Of a stretch of 64,000 bases of DNA, positions 45,406-58,423 are shown one piece after another. Each line of letters begins with the position of its first letter. Position 1 is the first letter of the stretch. The DNA is from Lunularia cruciata (lineage: Eukaryota > Streptophyta > Marchantiopsida > Lunulariales > Lunulariaceae). Position numbers and translations under genes: made by a program. The notes under the pieces were generated by a model. It did not search any database and was not told where the DNA came from. It saw nothing but the letters and a program-made list of their open reading frames with translations. The stretch lies in the NCBI GenBank assembly GCA_948567375.1, contig CAOYZS010000005.1, positions 1,054,001 through 1,118,000 of the forward strand, given 5' to 3'.

Positions 45406-46151
45406 TGTAATACTCCGAGGACAAGAGAAGAGAGAAAACACAGATTGCACACTCAAACATTCGATGCCCCAAGGGAGCACCTTCTCTTTATTATATAGGC
45501 AAAGAGGATCTCCTCCAAGGAAGCTCCACCATAGGATTAGGGACACAGATAGGTGACATGTCAGCAAGCTCCACCCTTGGATTACTTACTTGGATGGGTG
45601 ACCTGTCTGGTCTAGGTCCTATCTGGTTGGTCAAACGAGCTTTGACCGGAGGGAATCTTTTAGGGAATCTTCCTATAGGAATCTCGGAATCACATGAGTA
45701 AGGTACCATTGGAAAGCTCTTGACGAGACAAACCAGGGGGGATGGAAGGCCAGCCTTTTCTCTGCCGGGAAGGGGGGGGGGGATTTGCACATTTTCGAGG
45801 CCTAATTCATCCGTTTAGGCCTCCGAAATTGCCTTCAAAGATTTTAGGCATATTTCGGTTCCTACTCTATTAGTAGAAGTCCTCTTTTGGTGATACCTCT
45901 TTCTGATCTGTTTAGTCCATCATGTGTAACATCCTTCCAGATGTTACCAAACCAATTCTCACCTTTAAATCATATGTCTAGCTATTGGTTCTAAGGTTCT
46001 CAAGTCTATTTCGGTTTCTGCCCTATTAGTAGAAGTACTCTTTTGGTGATACTTCTATCTGATCTATTTTGACCATCATGTATAACATCATTCTAGATGT
46101 TACCAAACCGAATTTCACATCTAGATCATATGGCTAACCCTTGGTATTACA
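45406..46151 (-). repeat. 3' LTR of the chromodomain element
   Basis: 746 bp; direct repeat of 51286-52028. Contains a G-run near 45768-45781 that differs in length from its partner. Confidence 0.95.
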
Positions 46152-46168
46152 GACCTCCCTCCTTTTAA
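46152..46168 (-). other. Polypurine tract of the chromodomain element
   Basis: Minus strand TTAAAAGGAGGGAGGTC, directly before the 3' LTR start TGTAATACC. Confidence 0.88.
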
Positions 46169-47500
46169 GACGCAACGTCCTCGTTGTGCAATTGTTGCTC
46201 AAATGCCTGCACCAACACCGATGCATGTGCCAAATTGGCAGCGGGTTCCCAGGTTGCTTCATAGAGGGGGTAACCTTTCCATTGTACTAGATTTTTCCAC
46301 CCATGGATGGCGAGTACCATGCATGCGCTTTTGGAGAATCCGCTCCACTTCATATTCCTCTGTGCCATCAATGACTGTCGGACAAGGTCGAATGTCCTGT
46401 GTGGAAGTACCTTGGCCTGATCGGGGAGCATATCTGCATAATAGGGAGACATTGAACACTGGATGGATCTTCATGTGTGGTGGTAGCTCAAGGTGATAGG
46501 CCACAACGCCGATGCGACGAAGAATCGAGAAAGGCCCAATAAAATGAGGTTTGAGCTTACGAGATCCAACTAATGTGAGGTTGGTTGTTGATAGCCACAC
46601 TTGATCCCCAACATTGCACTCCATGTGCCTACAGTGTGCATCAGCATATTGCTTTTGTCAATTTTGCGCAATCTGTAACCTGTGCTTGGCGCTCTCCACA
46701 CCTTGTTGGATTCTAGAAACAAATGTGTTGACTGCATCAACCTTGGTAGTCACTGGACGGATCTTCATCAAGCTAGAAGGTGTGAAGGGATGCTCACCAT
46801 ACATGAGGAAGAACGGAGTGACCTGGGTGGAGGCATTCACTGAATTGTTGTAAGCGAATTCCACCAACGGTAGTAGGGTGTCCCACCTCTCTTGCTCTTC
46901 TAAGGTGAAGCCGTGTACCATGTCTTCAATCGTGCGATTAGCCTGCTCTGTTTGGCCATCTGTTTGTGGGTGGTAAGCGGTAGACATGGCCAACTTGGTT
47001 TTGAAGAAACCAAAGAGTGTTCGCCAAAACAAACTGGTGAATTGGGTGCCTCTATCGGTGATGAGTACTCTAGACAAGCCATGGTGAGCAAAGACTGCAT
47101 CTAAGTATAGTTGAGCTAGTTGTGGAGCGGTCACCTCCTTGGTGGTAGGGCGTACATGAATCATTTTGCTGAGCTGGTCCACAAAGACCACAATGGAGTC
47201 AAACCTTGAGGTGGTCTTGGGTAATTCACAGACGAGATCCATACTCACTTGTTCCCAACGTTGGGTAAGAGTGGGAAGAGGTTGAAGGAGCCCTGCAGGA
47301 GCTTGATTAGAAGCTTTGTTCTGTTGACAAAGTAGGCAGCTACGCACATAGTCCATCACGTTGTTGCTCATCTTGGGCCAATAGTAATGGCGCTTGATTG
47401 CCTCCAAGGTCTTGTCCACTCCAACATGAACTGCAATGGCCGAATCATGACATTCTGCTAGAATGGTGGTGCATAATTTTGGGACATTTGGGATCCACAA
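46165..47500 (-). pseudogene. Integrase with GPY/F module and chromodomain
   Basis: 280-codon open frame (46658-47500) with a complete HHCC zinc site (CHDSAIAVHVGVDKT ... CLLCQQNK) and the D,D,E core: VFVDQLSKMIH, LITDRGTQFTSLFW and YHPQTDGQTEQANR. After one stop (about 46657), 46259-46624 continues with VGDQVWLSTTNL, the GPF module (FIGPFSILRRIG), HPVFNVSLL and the start of the chromodomain (EEYEVERIL). A frameshift near 46300 moves the rest (VQWKGYPLYEATWEPAANL) to 46165-46452. The chromodomain is therefore present but split. Confidence 0.93.
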
Positions 47501-47566
47501 TCGGCCCTCCCAAAAGGTGAGTCCTTGGGTGCTGGTGACACCTTTGGACGATTGCGCTTCTACAAT

Positions 47567-49420
47567 CTATGGATCAGTTTTTGTAGCAGCTAGAATCTCT
47601 TGCCAAAATTCAGGGTTAATCTTAACCTCTGCCACCAAGTTGTTGGCCATTGGCATGCGGGTGAATGCATCTGCAAGTTGCTTCTTACCTTCCATGTAGG
47701 TGATTGTCATGTTGAAGCATTGTCGCCACTCTGCCCACCAAATTTGGCGATGAGATAGATCCTTCTGCATCTCGAGGTAGACTAGAGGTTTGTGGTCTGT
47801 CTCTACTACAAATGCCTTCTCGCCTAGGTAGTGCTTCCAATGCTTGGTTGCTAGAACAATGGCCAGCTCTTCTCGTTCTGTGTTGTGGTAGTTACGCTCT
47901 ACCAATAACAAATTTTGAGAGAAATATGCAATTGGATGCCATCCGTCATGCCACTCTTGTTGTAGGACTGCTCCTATTGCTACGCCTGATGCATCCGTAG
48001 CCAACTTGATTGGACGTTTTGGGTCATACCACTTCAAGATTGGTGCATGTAGCAAGGCGGCCTTCAATTCTTGAAAGGCCAACTCTTGTGCAGTTCCCCA
48101 TATCCACTTCTTCCCCTTGCCAAGTAGTGCCGTTAAAGGCTGTGCAACCTTGGAGAAGTCCTTGACAAATCTACGATAGAATCTTGTCAACCCCAAGAAG
48201 CTCTTAAGTTGAGTTTGATCTTCTGGGGCACTCCATTTTTGAATGACCTCTATTTTATCTGTCAATACTTGAATGCCCTCTGCACTTACTCTATGCCCTA
48301 AGTAGTTTACTTCAGACTTGCCAAACTCACACTTTGAGATTTTGGCGTACCACTGATTCTATCTTAGAATCTGGAGGACCTCTCGTAGATGTTGTTTGTG
48401 TTCTGTCATCGTGCTACTATATACTAAGATATCATCCAAGAAGACGATAATAGACTTATCCAAGTATGGACGAAATATGTCATTCATTAGGCTTATGAAA
48501 GTGGCAGGCGCATTGGTGAGGCCAAAAGGCATCACAAGATACTCAAAGTGGCCATACTTGGTTCAAAAGGTAGTTTTGTACACATCCTCCTCTGCAATTC
48601 GGATTTCATTGTAACCACTCCGCAAGTCCAATTTGGTGAAGTATCTTGCTCCATGGAGTTGATCAAACAGGTCATCCATGCGAGGTAAGGGGTATTTGTT
48701 CTTCACTGTTTGCTGATTGAGGCCCCGATAGTCAATGCACATGCGCATTGTACCATCCTTCTTCTTCACAAATAAGACAAGGGCCCCATATGGTGATACG
48801 CTAGGTTGGATGAACCCTTTCTGTAGCATCTCCTCAATTTGAGTCTTACACTCCTCCAACTCATGAGGTGATAAGCGATATGGGGCCTTACAAGGAGGTG
48901 TCTTCCCCGGGAGTGTCTCTATTTTGTGATCTACTCGCCTTTTAGGTGGTAATCCTGAGGGTAGATCATCGGGAAAGACATCTTGAAACTCATCCACCAC
49001 ATCCTTCAATTTCTCAGGAATTTTTCTAGCAAGTTGTGCACTTTGGACTTCTCTTATTAGACCCATAAAACATCTATCGGTCTTACAGACAGTTGTTGTT
49101 CTTACAACATATAGAGGCAATTTCTGCCTATGTGATTTTTCTTTAACCCCAATGATTGACCATTGGTGGGTTCTCACTACTTTCTTCCTCCAATCCACCA
49201 TTGGGTTGTACTGCTCTATCCATGGCATGCCTAAAATTGCATCATAACGGGCTAACTGTATCACTCGCCACTCAATTGCTTCCTGATATTCTCCTACAGA
49301 GAGGGTTACCCGTCTAGGTAATGATTCAATCCTCTCTGTTTGCCCATTTGGTAACTCCACTTCTTCACTTCCATCTCTCTCTAAATCCATTCCCAAGCTT
49401 ATTGCAACAGAGCGAGACAA
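47567..49420 (-). pseudogene. Protease, reverse transcriptase and RNase H of the chromodomain element
   Basis: Protease: [11 protein letters not shown] lies just before and across the start of the 285-codon frame (48563-49420), which continues with [18 protein letters not shown] follows: [46 protein letters not shown] and [16 protein letters not shown] stop at about 48561 and another near 48360 interrupt it; between them lies the palm site [10 protein letters not shown] (about 48410-48440). The 232-codon frame 47567-48265 has the connection and RNase H with D-E-D-D residues visible in LATDASGVAIG, TEREELAIV, VETDHKPLVYL and ADAFTRMP. Only a few point mutations separate it from an open frame. 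Confidence 0.93.
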
Positions 49421-49439
49421 GAAATTCTCTGTTGCTCCC

Positions 49440-50682
49440 GGATCTATTAATACTCTTACTTGATTACACCTTCTAGGATTCCATTCACGACAATCAATTG
49501 TGAGGTTGCCTTTCGGGATCTTTGCGCATTATTCTTCTTCCTTCCCTCGCTTCTCTGCTTCCTTATTGAGCCAGTAAAGCCGCGAGGTACATTTACTAGT
49601 GATCTTTGTTTTCCAAAGTGGTTTCCACCTCCTCCTCTTCAATGTGCCTCTCCATGTTGTTCAAAGATCGCTTGTACAAAGGCCGAGGGCCTCTAGGGAA
49701 ATGAGTGCGACAATTGGTAGATATGTACACAATACGGCTACCATTGTAACAATGGTATTGTTCTCCTCGAGTCCCTTCTCCTCGTGGGACTCCATCTCTT
49801 TGTTCTTCTACCCGTCCCTGCTCTCCTTGAAGCGGCCGTGCTCCTCGATCCCAGAATCGAAGGTTGCCCAATTCCATTGGTACTGGTCTACCCATGTGTG
49901 GCATTTCTGCCCGATAATGTTGAGGTGGAACTACTCCTTCACCTCCACCTAATGCTCCGGCTATTTTCTACGCACAAGCAATAGCTTCAAATACCGTGCG
50001 AGGGTTTTGCACCATGACTTCTTGGCGAATCCGCTCTTCAACCCTCGTTTGAAATTGTCAAGAGCCTCTGCTGGACTCATGTCGGTAATTGCAACTTGTA
50101 GATCCAGAAATGCCTCCACATACTCTTGTATGCTATTCTTCAATGTCTCAATCCCCATAGTCGGGTTTGAGCCATCTGCACAGAATCCACCGATTGGAAA
50201 TTCTTGAGCAGTCCTTCTTGCATTGCTGTCCATGTGACCTCCCTTCTCTCTGCTAGCATGGATCATTCCCAAGCATCATACCATGTGAGGGCTTTATCGG
50301 TCAAGTACCCACATGCAAACACGCCTGCAGCATGCTCTGTGATCTCTGTTGAGAACAATCGAAAATATCAATTCATTCTCGAGATCCAATTCTCCACTAC
50401 TCCCATCGTACACTGCCCCTTGTAAGGCTTGATGTTCCAGGTCTTCTTCATCCGGAGTAGCAATGTGGCTTCATCATTGATAGGGTTCGTAGGCACGGGT
50501 GCCTCTCCAAGTACTTCAGTCGTAGGTATTGGGTTTTGAGACGGCTCTTCTTCTTGCATGGCTTGATCGTTCTTGAGGATCTGCACTTGACTTTGCAATG
50601 TTTCCATGGTCATCTTAATCTCTCAAAATTCATTCAACATCCCTTGCATTCCTTGCACCAGCTCTTGCAACTGCGGATCCAT
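49440..50682 (-). pseudogene. Gag of the chromodomain element
   Basis: Likely ATG at 50682 (MDPQLQELVQGMQGM); one stop after about 18 codons, then 50368-50613 is open with ETLQSQVQILKND and capsid-like LLRMKKTWNIKPYKG. FACGYLTDKALTWYDAWE and IQEYVEAFLDLQVAITDM (49961-50330) are the conserved Ty3-type capsid segment. The zinc knuckle near 49735-49780 reads CYNGSRIVYISTNC: the second Cys is Gly and the His is Tyr, so metal binding should be lost. More frameshifts here than in pol. Confidence 0.85.
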
Positions 50683-51274
50683 GGTTCCTACAACACCCAA
50701 TTGCTAACGTCTACTTCAATATAGAGTCAATATAATCACTCTTGAAGGCGCACAAACTATCTGAACTACCATTGGGACCTCAGAAGCTATCACTCGTTGA
50801 TAATACTCCTCACCAAAATTCCTAACCACAAAATCTCTAAACATCAATTTTGGCTTCACTACATAACGGATTTCTACTTGAGTATTGAAAGGGAGAGGAT
50901 TTGGGACATTCATATCCATATTATCATAATAGAATGTAGATCGTCAAATCCTACTCTCTGTCATATATCACCACAGGTAGAATCACCGGGTTTGGTGAGT
51001 TCATCACTCTGTCCATGAATTCCGCACCAAAGTGATAAACTAGTGATACTCTCATCTGCTCACGCTGGATGTACATAACCTTGATGTGGAATGGGTTTGA
51101 GAATGGAAAGCTAGGTGCGGGAAATTATCCCCCCGGCGCATCCATCCCATCCGCTCTCTAAAGTCCTTCCTAAGTCTAGCAATTACTCTATGTTCTCCAC
51201 CTCAAATTACTCAGTTTCAGTAGTTTGTGCTATTCCAAGAGGGGTGATCCACTCTCTTGGACTAGAACACTCAA

Positions 51275-51284
51275 TCTGATACCA
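51275..51284 (-). other. Primer-binding site (initiator-Met tRNA type)
   Basis: Minus strand TGGTATCAGA, one base after the 5' LTR end. The first ten bases match the usual plant initiator-methionine primer site. Confidence 0.88.
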
Positions 51285-51285
51285 T

Positions 51286-52028
51286 TGTAATACTCCGAGG
51301 ACAAGAGAAGAGAGAAAACACAGATTGCACACTCAAACATTCGATGCCCCAAGGGAGCACCTTCTCTTTATTATATAGGCAAAGAGGATCTCCTCCAAGG
51401 AAGCTCCACCATAGGATTAGGGACACAGATAGGTGACATGTCAGCAAGCTCCACCCTTGGATTACTTACTTGGATGGGTGACCTGTCTGGTCTAGGTCCT
51501 ATCTGGTTGGTCAAACGAGCTTTGACCGGAGGGAATCTTTTAGGGAATCTTCCTATAGGAATCTCAGAATCACATGAGGAAGGTACCATTGGAAAGCTCT
51601 TGACGAGACAAACCAGGGGGGATGGAAGGCCAGCCTTTCCTCCATTGAGAGGGGGGGGAATTTGCACATTTTCAAGGCCTAATTCATCCGTTTAGGCCTC
51701 CGAAATTGCCTTCAAAGATTTTAGGCATATTTCGGTTCCTACTCTATTAGTAGAAGTCCTCTTTTGGTGATACCTCTTTCTTATCTGTTTAGTCCATCAT
51801 GTGTAACATCCTTCTAGATGTTACCAAACCAATTCTCACCTTTAAATCATATGTCTAGCTATTGGTTCTAAGGTTCTCAAGTCTATTTCGGTTTTTGCCC
51901 TATTTGTAGAAGTACTCTTTTGGTGATACTTCTATCTGATCTATTTTGACCATCATGTATAACATCATTCTAGATGTTACCAAACCAAATTTCACATCTA
52001 GATCATATGGCTAACCCTTGGTATTACA
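51286..52028 (-). repeat. 5' LTR of the chromodomain element
   Basis: 743 bp, nearly identical to 45406-46151. Confidence 0.95.
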
Positions 52029-52033
52029 ATAAG

Positions 52034-52142
52034 TGTCTACAAGAAGTTTCATCTCTTTGTCTGACTATGGCTGCACACAAGATTGTGCAGCCAAGATGAC
52101 CCAAACTATAGGTTCTTCCTGCTAAAGGCCTACTTCACAAGG
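52034..52142. other. Short spacer with a 9-bp hairpin
   Basis: Unassigned sequence between the chromodomain element and the next LTR. GGCTGCACA (52069-52077) and TGTGCAGCC (52084-52092) form a perfect inverted repeat with a 6-nt loop. Confidence 0.5.
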
Positions 52143-55100
52143 TATGACAACCCAAAAAGTATCACTTTTGTGGTAATCAACAAGTAATATTTCATTCCCA
52201 TAGAGATACGAGTCAGAAATGGTTAAATATGAAGTAAAATAATAACCAAACAGTTCTTCTTGGTTGCATTTTTAATCTTTTGGGTAGAAACCACACCTAG
52301 AAGAGAGTAACAAGCACTTGATTGCAATCTTGTCACAATTTCCAACACCTATAATCACAATTCTTCAAATCCTTTCCAAATTGACACTAATTATGATGAT
52401 TTAGTTCTTCTTGAAGAAGGCTACTTCACCTTGAAACAACTTCACCTTGCAATTGTGTACCATCCTTCAACTGAAGACACAACTTCACCTTGCAATTGTG
52501 TACCATCCTTCTACTGAAGGCACAACTTCCTCAATTGAGATTGCTTTGCATCAATCTTGTATTGTGATCACAAATGTAAAATACTACCAACACTACAATT
52601 CCTCAGATTTGTCAAGCCATTGCCTTAGTTGCTATCCACTTAGGATCAAACACATAGAACAAATAGTAGTGCTATGGAATCTAGCATCCAACACATATTG
52701 ACTTGAAGATCAACTTCTCTAAACACTCACAAACACATACACATGATCGATATCCAAAATTAAGCTGAAACAACAAGCATTGAGTTACAACAACACTTTG
52801 CTTTACTCAACTTCAGAATAACAATACTGAAAAAAATTCCTTATGAATGCTTCCTTTAAATATGCATAGAATTACAACAATTATCTAACTATATATCATT
52901 TCAACTACTACTTTACCAACTTGTAGATCCAAATGACATTCCACTTCTTCAAATCTTAAATCTATTACTAATCCAATCTGATGTCTACCTCAACTTTAGC
53001 TTCTACACCAGAATTACTTTCAATCACTTCCTCTACTTTGGGTTCAACTACAATTTCTTCTACTATCATTTCTTCAATTTGAATTGAAACTGAAGTCATC
53101 AATCTACTGGTTACATTCTCTTTCTCTAGTTTAGCTTCTCTAATGTCTTGGGTAACTCATTCAAAGACACTTGCACTCCTACCTCTACTAATTTGCAACT
53201 AGGTTCTTCCTTCACACCACTCCAAAGTTTATCTAAATCTGATTTAACTAAATCTAATTTGAGACTTGCATTATCTCCTACTTCTAACATCTTCCTATCT
53301 ACCCTCTCTCACAAGCAAATCAAAAGATTATTGAATTCAATGTTTTTCGCCTCTCTCTTCTCATCTCTTGCAACAACAACTTCAACTCATGCAATTTGGC
53401 TTCCTCCAACTTTATTTCTACTTTTGTACTCAACATTGCCTTCATCCTCCCTATAATTTCTCATACCAATTTTGATGTATAACCATGAGTTCTCTCCATC
53501 TTCAACTCTTCATGATACATCTGCAAATTTTTTTGTACTCAATAGTCAACATCTTCTTCTCCTCCACATACTGAGCAATCTGGAGTTCTGCACTTCTAAC
53601 CAAACCTCACAATCTTTCCTCGTCTCAACTTCTATTGTCAACTCTCTCTACCATGCTTGATCTTTCTCCGTTGCACTTGACCTTAAACTTTCCAACTCCT
53701 ACCCCATTACTGCTGCAATGGCTTTTGAGTGTATCACTTTAATGCACGCTTCACCAACTTTGCTCTTCATCTTCTCAAACTCTGCCTTCTGATTCTTCAA
53801 TTCTTAAGCTTGATAGTCAAGCTCTCTCCCATGCTTTTCAAAAATCTCTTGCAAGTTCTCAAGAGTCTTCTTCCAAAGTATTGCATCCACCCAAAGTTCT
53901 TTGGCTTCTTCTTCTCTTTGGGTTAACTTCTCCATTAAATCCCAAGCTTCTTTGCTGAGAAACTTCATCACCTTCAACTCATCTATCACCTCTTAATAAT
54001 CTTTTTGTATCTTGTTCTTCTTCTTCTTCAATTGCAATAACAAAGGATAAATGATCACTGACAAATAAAAATACTCAAATGAACCTTGTGGTATTCATAC
54101 TTGGCTTTGATAGGCAAATCCTCCTTTAGTGCCTTACTCCAAAGTTGTGATGTTCTCATCTTCAAAGTCATTTCTTCGGAGCTTGCTTCTTAGTCCTTTA
54201 CTCAACTCAGACCTGCAATTATAGTTTGCAGTCCTCTCTTTGACCTCACTCTTTTTTGGACCACCATTTTTGGTTCCTCTTCTCTCTCTTCTTCCATCTC
54301 TACTCCAAGTAATTCCAAATGGGTAGCAGCTCCTCCTTCCATACAATCAATTGCCACATGGAGCTCCTCATCCTCTTCATAGCCACTTTGTCATTTGACT
54401 GCTAGACTTTGGGCTCCTGCTTGAATCCCTACTCTGCAAAGTGAGTTCATCTTCATCCTCCTTTGAGTCTTCTCCCTTGGACTGAGCCTCACCATCAGAT
54501 TTTGCTCCCAAAGATAGGTCCATTACCGCTACCTCACCTCTCAGGTTCAATCTTCTTACCTTTTGTGGCTTAATCGGTGGGACCACATCTTTGGGTCTAT
54601 TCTACTTCTTCATCTTCAAAATGGTCACCGCCACACTCTTCTTTTGTCCCATAATAGCAAAGTGTTCATTGCATGCTCAAATTTGCAAGATATAATGTTG
54701 CTCATCTGCATTTGGCTCTCGGTGCAGACTGGGTAGAAATGTGAAACCATTTTGTGTTTCTCCTCCATCATCATCAAGTTTAACTGTGACAACCCGGCAA
54801 ATATCACTTTTCGGGTAAGTAAAGTTTGTTCTTGCAGAGATACGAGTCAAAATTGGTCAAATACAAACTCAAAAAATAACATGTAGTTCTTCTTGGTTGC
54901 GTCTTTAATCTCTTAGGTAGAAACCTCACCCAGAAGAGAGTAACAAGCACTAACTCGCAGTCTTGTCACAAAGTAACACTCCTTAATCACAATTCCATCA
55001 AATCTTTCCAAACAATCTTGATTGTGACAATTCAGATTCTCCCAAAAACAACACTTCACTGCAAAATGACTTTGCCTCAGAATTGTGTTCCACCCCTCCA

Positions 55101-55570
55101 CTGAAGGCACAACTTCCTCGATTGAAATTGCTTCACATCAACCTCGCACTGCACTCACAAATGCAGAATACTACCAACACTACAATTCCTCTCAGATCTG
55201 TCAAGGCATTGCTTCAATTGCACTTCACTCAGGATCAAACACACAGAATGAAGATCAAGGCTACGGAATTCAACATCCAACAAGCACACTGACTTGCACT
55301 TCGAAATTCTTCCAACACTTCACAAACACAAGTACAACATTGATACTTGGAATCAAGCTCAAGTGACGAGCACTACTTCACAGCACTTCGCTTTATCTAT
55401 TCTTAGAATTATGAGCACTAAACAACATGATATTGCGAATGTCACTCTCAAGTAGTGAAGCAATCGACAGTTCTAATAATGATACCGTTCTATGACAACT
55501 CTTCTAACCTGCAGATCCGAACTGAAAATGCAACTCTTCACATCTGCCTCTTCAAATCTCAATACTGTTA

Positions 55571-58122
55571 CTACTCCGATCTGATGTCTACTTCGTCATC
55601 GGCTTTCAAACCGAACCTGAAGTAAATTTACTTCCTACTATTCTGTCCTTGAGTTTCACAACTTCTAATTCTTCTACTAGATCCAGCAACTCTCTTTCTT
55701 GATCTGAAATACACTAGTGGGTAACTTATCTAACTCCTTATCTCCTGACCCACTCTTCTCCAATGTCTCTGATGGTAACTCCGAAGACATCTGCACTCCT
55801 ATGTTATCTACTTTGGGTTTGGCTCTAACATCCTTCCAAAGTTTATCTATTTCCAACTTTACTAAGTCTAATCTAATCGTGATATTATCTTCCTATCTAC
55901 ACGAGTCCTGAGACTTATCAACAACACATTTAAACCTATATCTTTTGCTTGTCTTTGCCTCGTCTCCTGCACCAACAATTTCAACTCATGCAGCCTCATT
56001 TCTTCAATTTGAATGCTGGCCTCTATACTTAACATCACGTTCATCCTGAGGACAATCTCCTTCAATGGCTCCAACCGCATTTTTCTTTCTTGCTCTCGAT
56101 CTGCAAGCCAATCCTCCCTGTACATCGCCAACTCTGCTTCGAACTCGGCTTTCACCATTTCCTTCTCCTTCTCCTTCTCCTTCTATACAATCTTATCTTC
56201 CTAATTACGAAGTAACTCTTGTAGCCTCCTTCTTCCCTATATCGTGCTACTAACTCCCTTTGCCAGAGTTGCTTCTTCTCTTCTACACTCTCCATGACTC
56301 TATCGAGCTCTTGTTCCTTTGCTGCTACCCTCGCCATAGCATGGATAAGTTCTACTCTTGAATCAGCAAACTGTTGCTTCAAAATCTCATACTATGCTAC
56401 TTGTCTTTCCCTCGTTATGTCACTCTTCTTAACAAGCTCCTCTCAATATCTCACTTCTGTCTTCAAGTCTTCAATTACTTGAGTCTTCACTACTGCCTCC
56501 GCTCGTAGTACTTCACCTTCCTCCTCACCTTGGTTTATGATCTTCTTCAACTCCAAGTTCTCTTCTTCTAATCTCGCTAAGACCTGCAAAACAGTCTTCA
56601 CTTCTGGACAAGTTGACTGCATTTCCTTCTTCTTGTGCTCCAATTTCACTAGCAGTGGACACATGATCTTCCACAGGTACTCTACTCCATCGCATGCTAC
56701 TACCTCTTGCGTAGCAATCTCCCTTCTCACTTCATGTTCACTCGATACTCGCCTTCATCTCTGCAGTCTTCGTATTGGAACTGACGCCTCGCTTCCCGAG
56801 CTTTCATTCACTTCTTCTTTTACTTTACTCGGACCTGCATCACACTTCGCCTTGCGTCTTGAGCAAACTCCCCTCTGAATCGTAGACTTCTGCTCTTTGG
56901 GCTCAGGTATCTCATCCTCCAACTTCGTGTTGTCCTCGCCCTCGATCTCCGCCTGCACTTCTTCTTCCTCCTCGGCAGCAGCTAGCACCAACGTCATTTC
57001 TCCACCTTCATCACTATTGCTACTCGTATCTCCACTTTGTAGCGTTAACTCGGGTTCCTCCTCGTGTTCCAAATCTTTGGACTTGCACTCGGCTTCACCT
57101 TCCGAGTCTTCGTCTTTTGACTTGATCACCACCATTCCTCGCCTCGGGTTTCCTCTCTTGGTCTTCCGAGGTTTTGTCTTGTTTTTGGCTTTGGCCTACC
57201 GACTTTGCTTCTTCAATTTTGGAGTACTCGCTTCTATCTCCACATTCTTCCCCGTCTTCTTGTAGTGCTCGTCTGTGCTTTGGATTTGAAGGATGTACTG
57301 CTGCTCCTCTACATCGACTTCTCTTCTTAAGTTGGGATGGAAATGCGACACCATTCGAGTTTGCTCCACCGAGTTCAGCAAATTCAACCCAAGGTAGAAG
57401 TGTGCTGCAAATGGCATGATGTAATGTGGAGGCAATTTATCCCAAAATTCCACACCATTTGTCACGTCCTTCCATGGAAGCACCTCGTTCAATTTATTGG
57501 TTCTCCTGCAAACAATTTGTGAAAGAACACCGCTTGGTGTTTCACACATAGGTTGTTCTCTCCAACTTCAGGATTGCCATCAAAGCACTCACAATCCCCC
57601 TCTTGATCTTTATAACTCTCCACTTTGTATCCATTCTTCATCCGCTTTAGGAGAATGCATCCCTCACTTATTGGGTTTCTTCAGCTATCTCTTCCTTCCC
57701 CAAGAACGTGGCACCCTACTCAGCGCCTGCTTCCTTTCCAAGTACTAATCTCCAATCTGACTCTGTCCAGCGAGCCGGATTTCCTCTCTTCCATTCTTCC
57801 TCAGGTCCATCGAGACACTTGCTCTCGATGATCTCAGTTATGAAACTTGGAAAACTAACATTCCAGTTCCATGCCAAGAACGTAATCCGAAGTCAGCTCA
57901 AGACTTTGATTCCTACGATTACGTCCAACCTTCAAATCGCTTGATTCCTCACTGCAAATTCAAGTTCTTCTTTCCTCCTCCCATCTCTCTTACTTTCTCA
58001 CTATCTCTTGGTTTCACTCTCGCTACTTCTCCCTTACACACTAGCGCATCTTCAACTCTATTTCCCTTCCCACGATCACCTATAGGACGACTTCTCAACG
58101 GCAAAGGAAAATTGCTCAACAT
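55571..58122 (-). pseudogene. LTR-encoded coiled-coil protein, near full length
   Basis: ATG at 58122 (MLSNFPLPLRSRPIGD), 27 nt from the TATA box (T at 58149). Parts: EMGGGKKN leader; frameshift near 57955; W-rich segment and EGPEEEW-type patch (57780-57900); frameshifted region 57540-57720; SPPHY-like block reading LPPHYIMPFAAHFYLGLN (57380-57440); HPNLRREVDVEEQQY; acidic linker with VVIKSKDEDSEGEAE (57070-57135) and CDAGPSKVKEEVNE; coiled coil (56150-56730, open segments QQFADSRVELIHAMARVA and EAELAMYREDWLADRE); LKLLVQETRQRQAK (55990); tail ending VDIRSE at 55571. About 2552 nt. Confidence 0.87.
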
Positions 58123-58142
58123 TGCTTTGTCGCAAGCCTGAT

Positions 58143-58149
58143 TTTTATA
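58143..58149 (-). promoter_or_regulatory. TATA box of the LTR gene
   Basis: Minus-strand TATAAAA, 27 nt before the ATG at 58122. Confidence 0.7.
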
Positions 58150-58399
58150 GAGTTGTGCTTTCCTCATCTCTCTTCAATTCGAGTTTCTACCAAGAAATCA
58201 CACCTCCTGCATGCGCCTGTCATTGTCAATCGTACTTCACGCGTATGGGCCACCAGTTTTGAACGGTCCCTTCTTGAATTTCTCACCCCGACGAAAGGTT
58301 GTTAGACTGACTTTGCCTCAGGTTGAGCTCCCCTCGATACAAAGACTCCTTACTTTGGGTTGTATGCTGACAGGGCATTTCCGAGTACTTCATCTTATG

Positions 58400-58423
58400 A
58401 CCCGAAGTCACTTTACTTTGGGT
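58400..58423 (-). promoter_or_regulatory. U3 dyad-symmetry element
   Basis: Plus-strand reading ACCCGAAGT, CACTTT, ACTTTGGGT; 113 bp inside the LTR start. Confidence 0.5.

Larger units (their letters stand above)
45401..52033 (-). mobile_element. Chromodomain Ty3/gypsy retrotransposon, nearly complete (minus)
   Basis: Unrelated to the dominant family. LTRs 51286-52028 (5') and 45406-46151 (3'), about 0.74 kb, TGTAATACC...GTATTACA. Primer-binding site 51275-51284, gag from 50682, protease-RT-RNase H, integrase with chromodomain, polypurine tract 46152-46168. Flanking 5-mers are GTAAG (45401-45405) and ATAAG (52029-52033). The two LTRs differ by few substitutions and a small block around 45762-45775, so it looks younger than its surroundings. 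The subclade is not determined. Confidence 0.93.

Noticed and set aside
55085-55366. Antisense 85-93-codon open stretch beginning PSTEGTTSSIE, repeated in several LTR tails
   Set aside because: No ATG start, variable end, antisense to the conserved non-coding tail; best explained as a by-product of nucleotide conservation.
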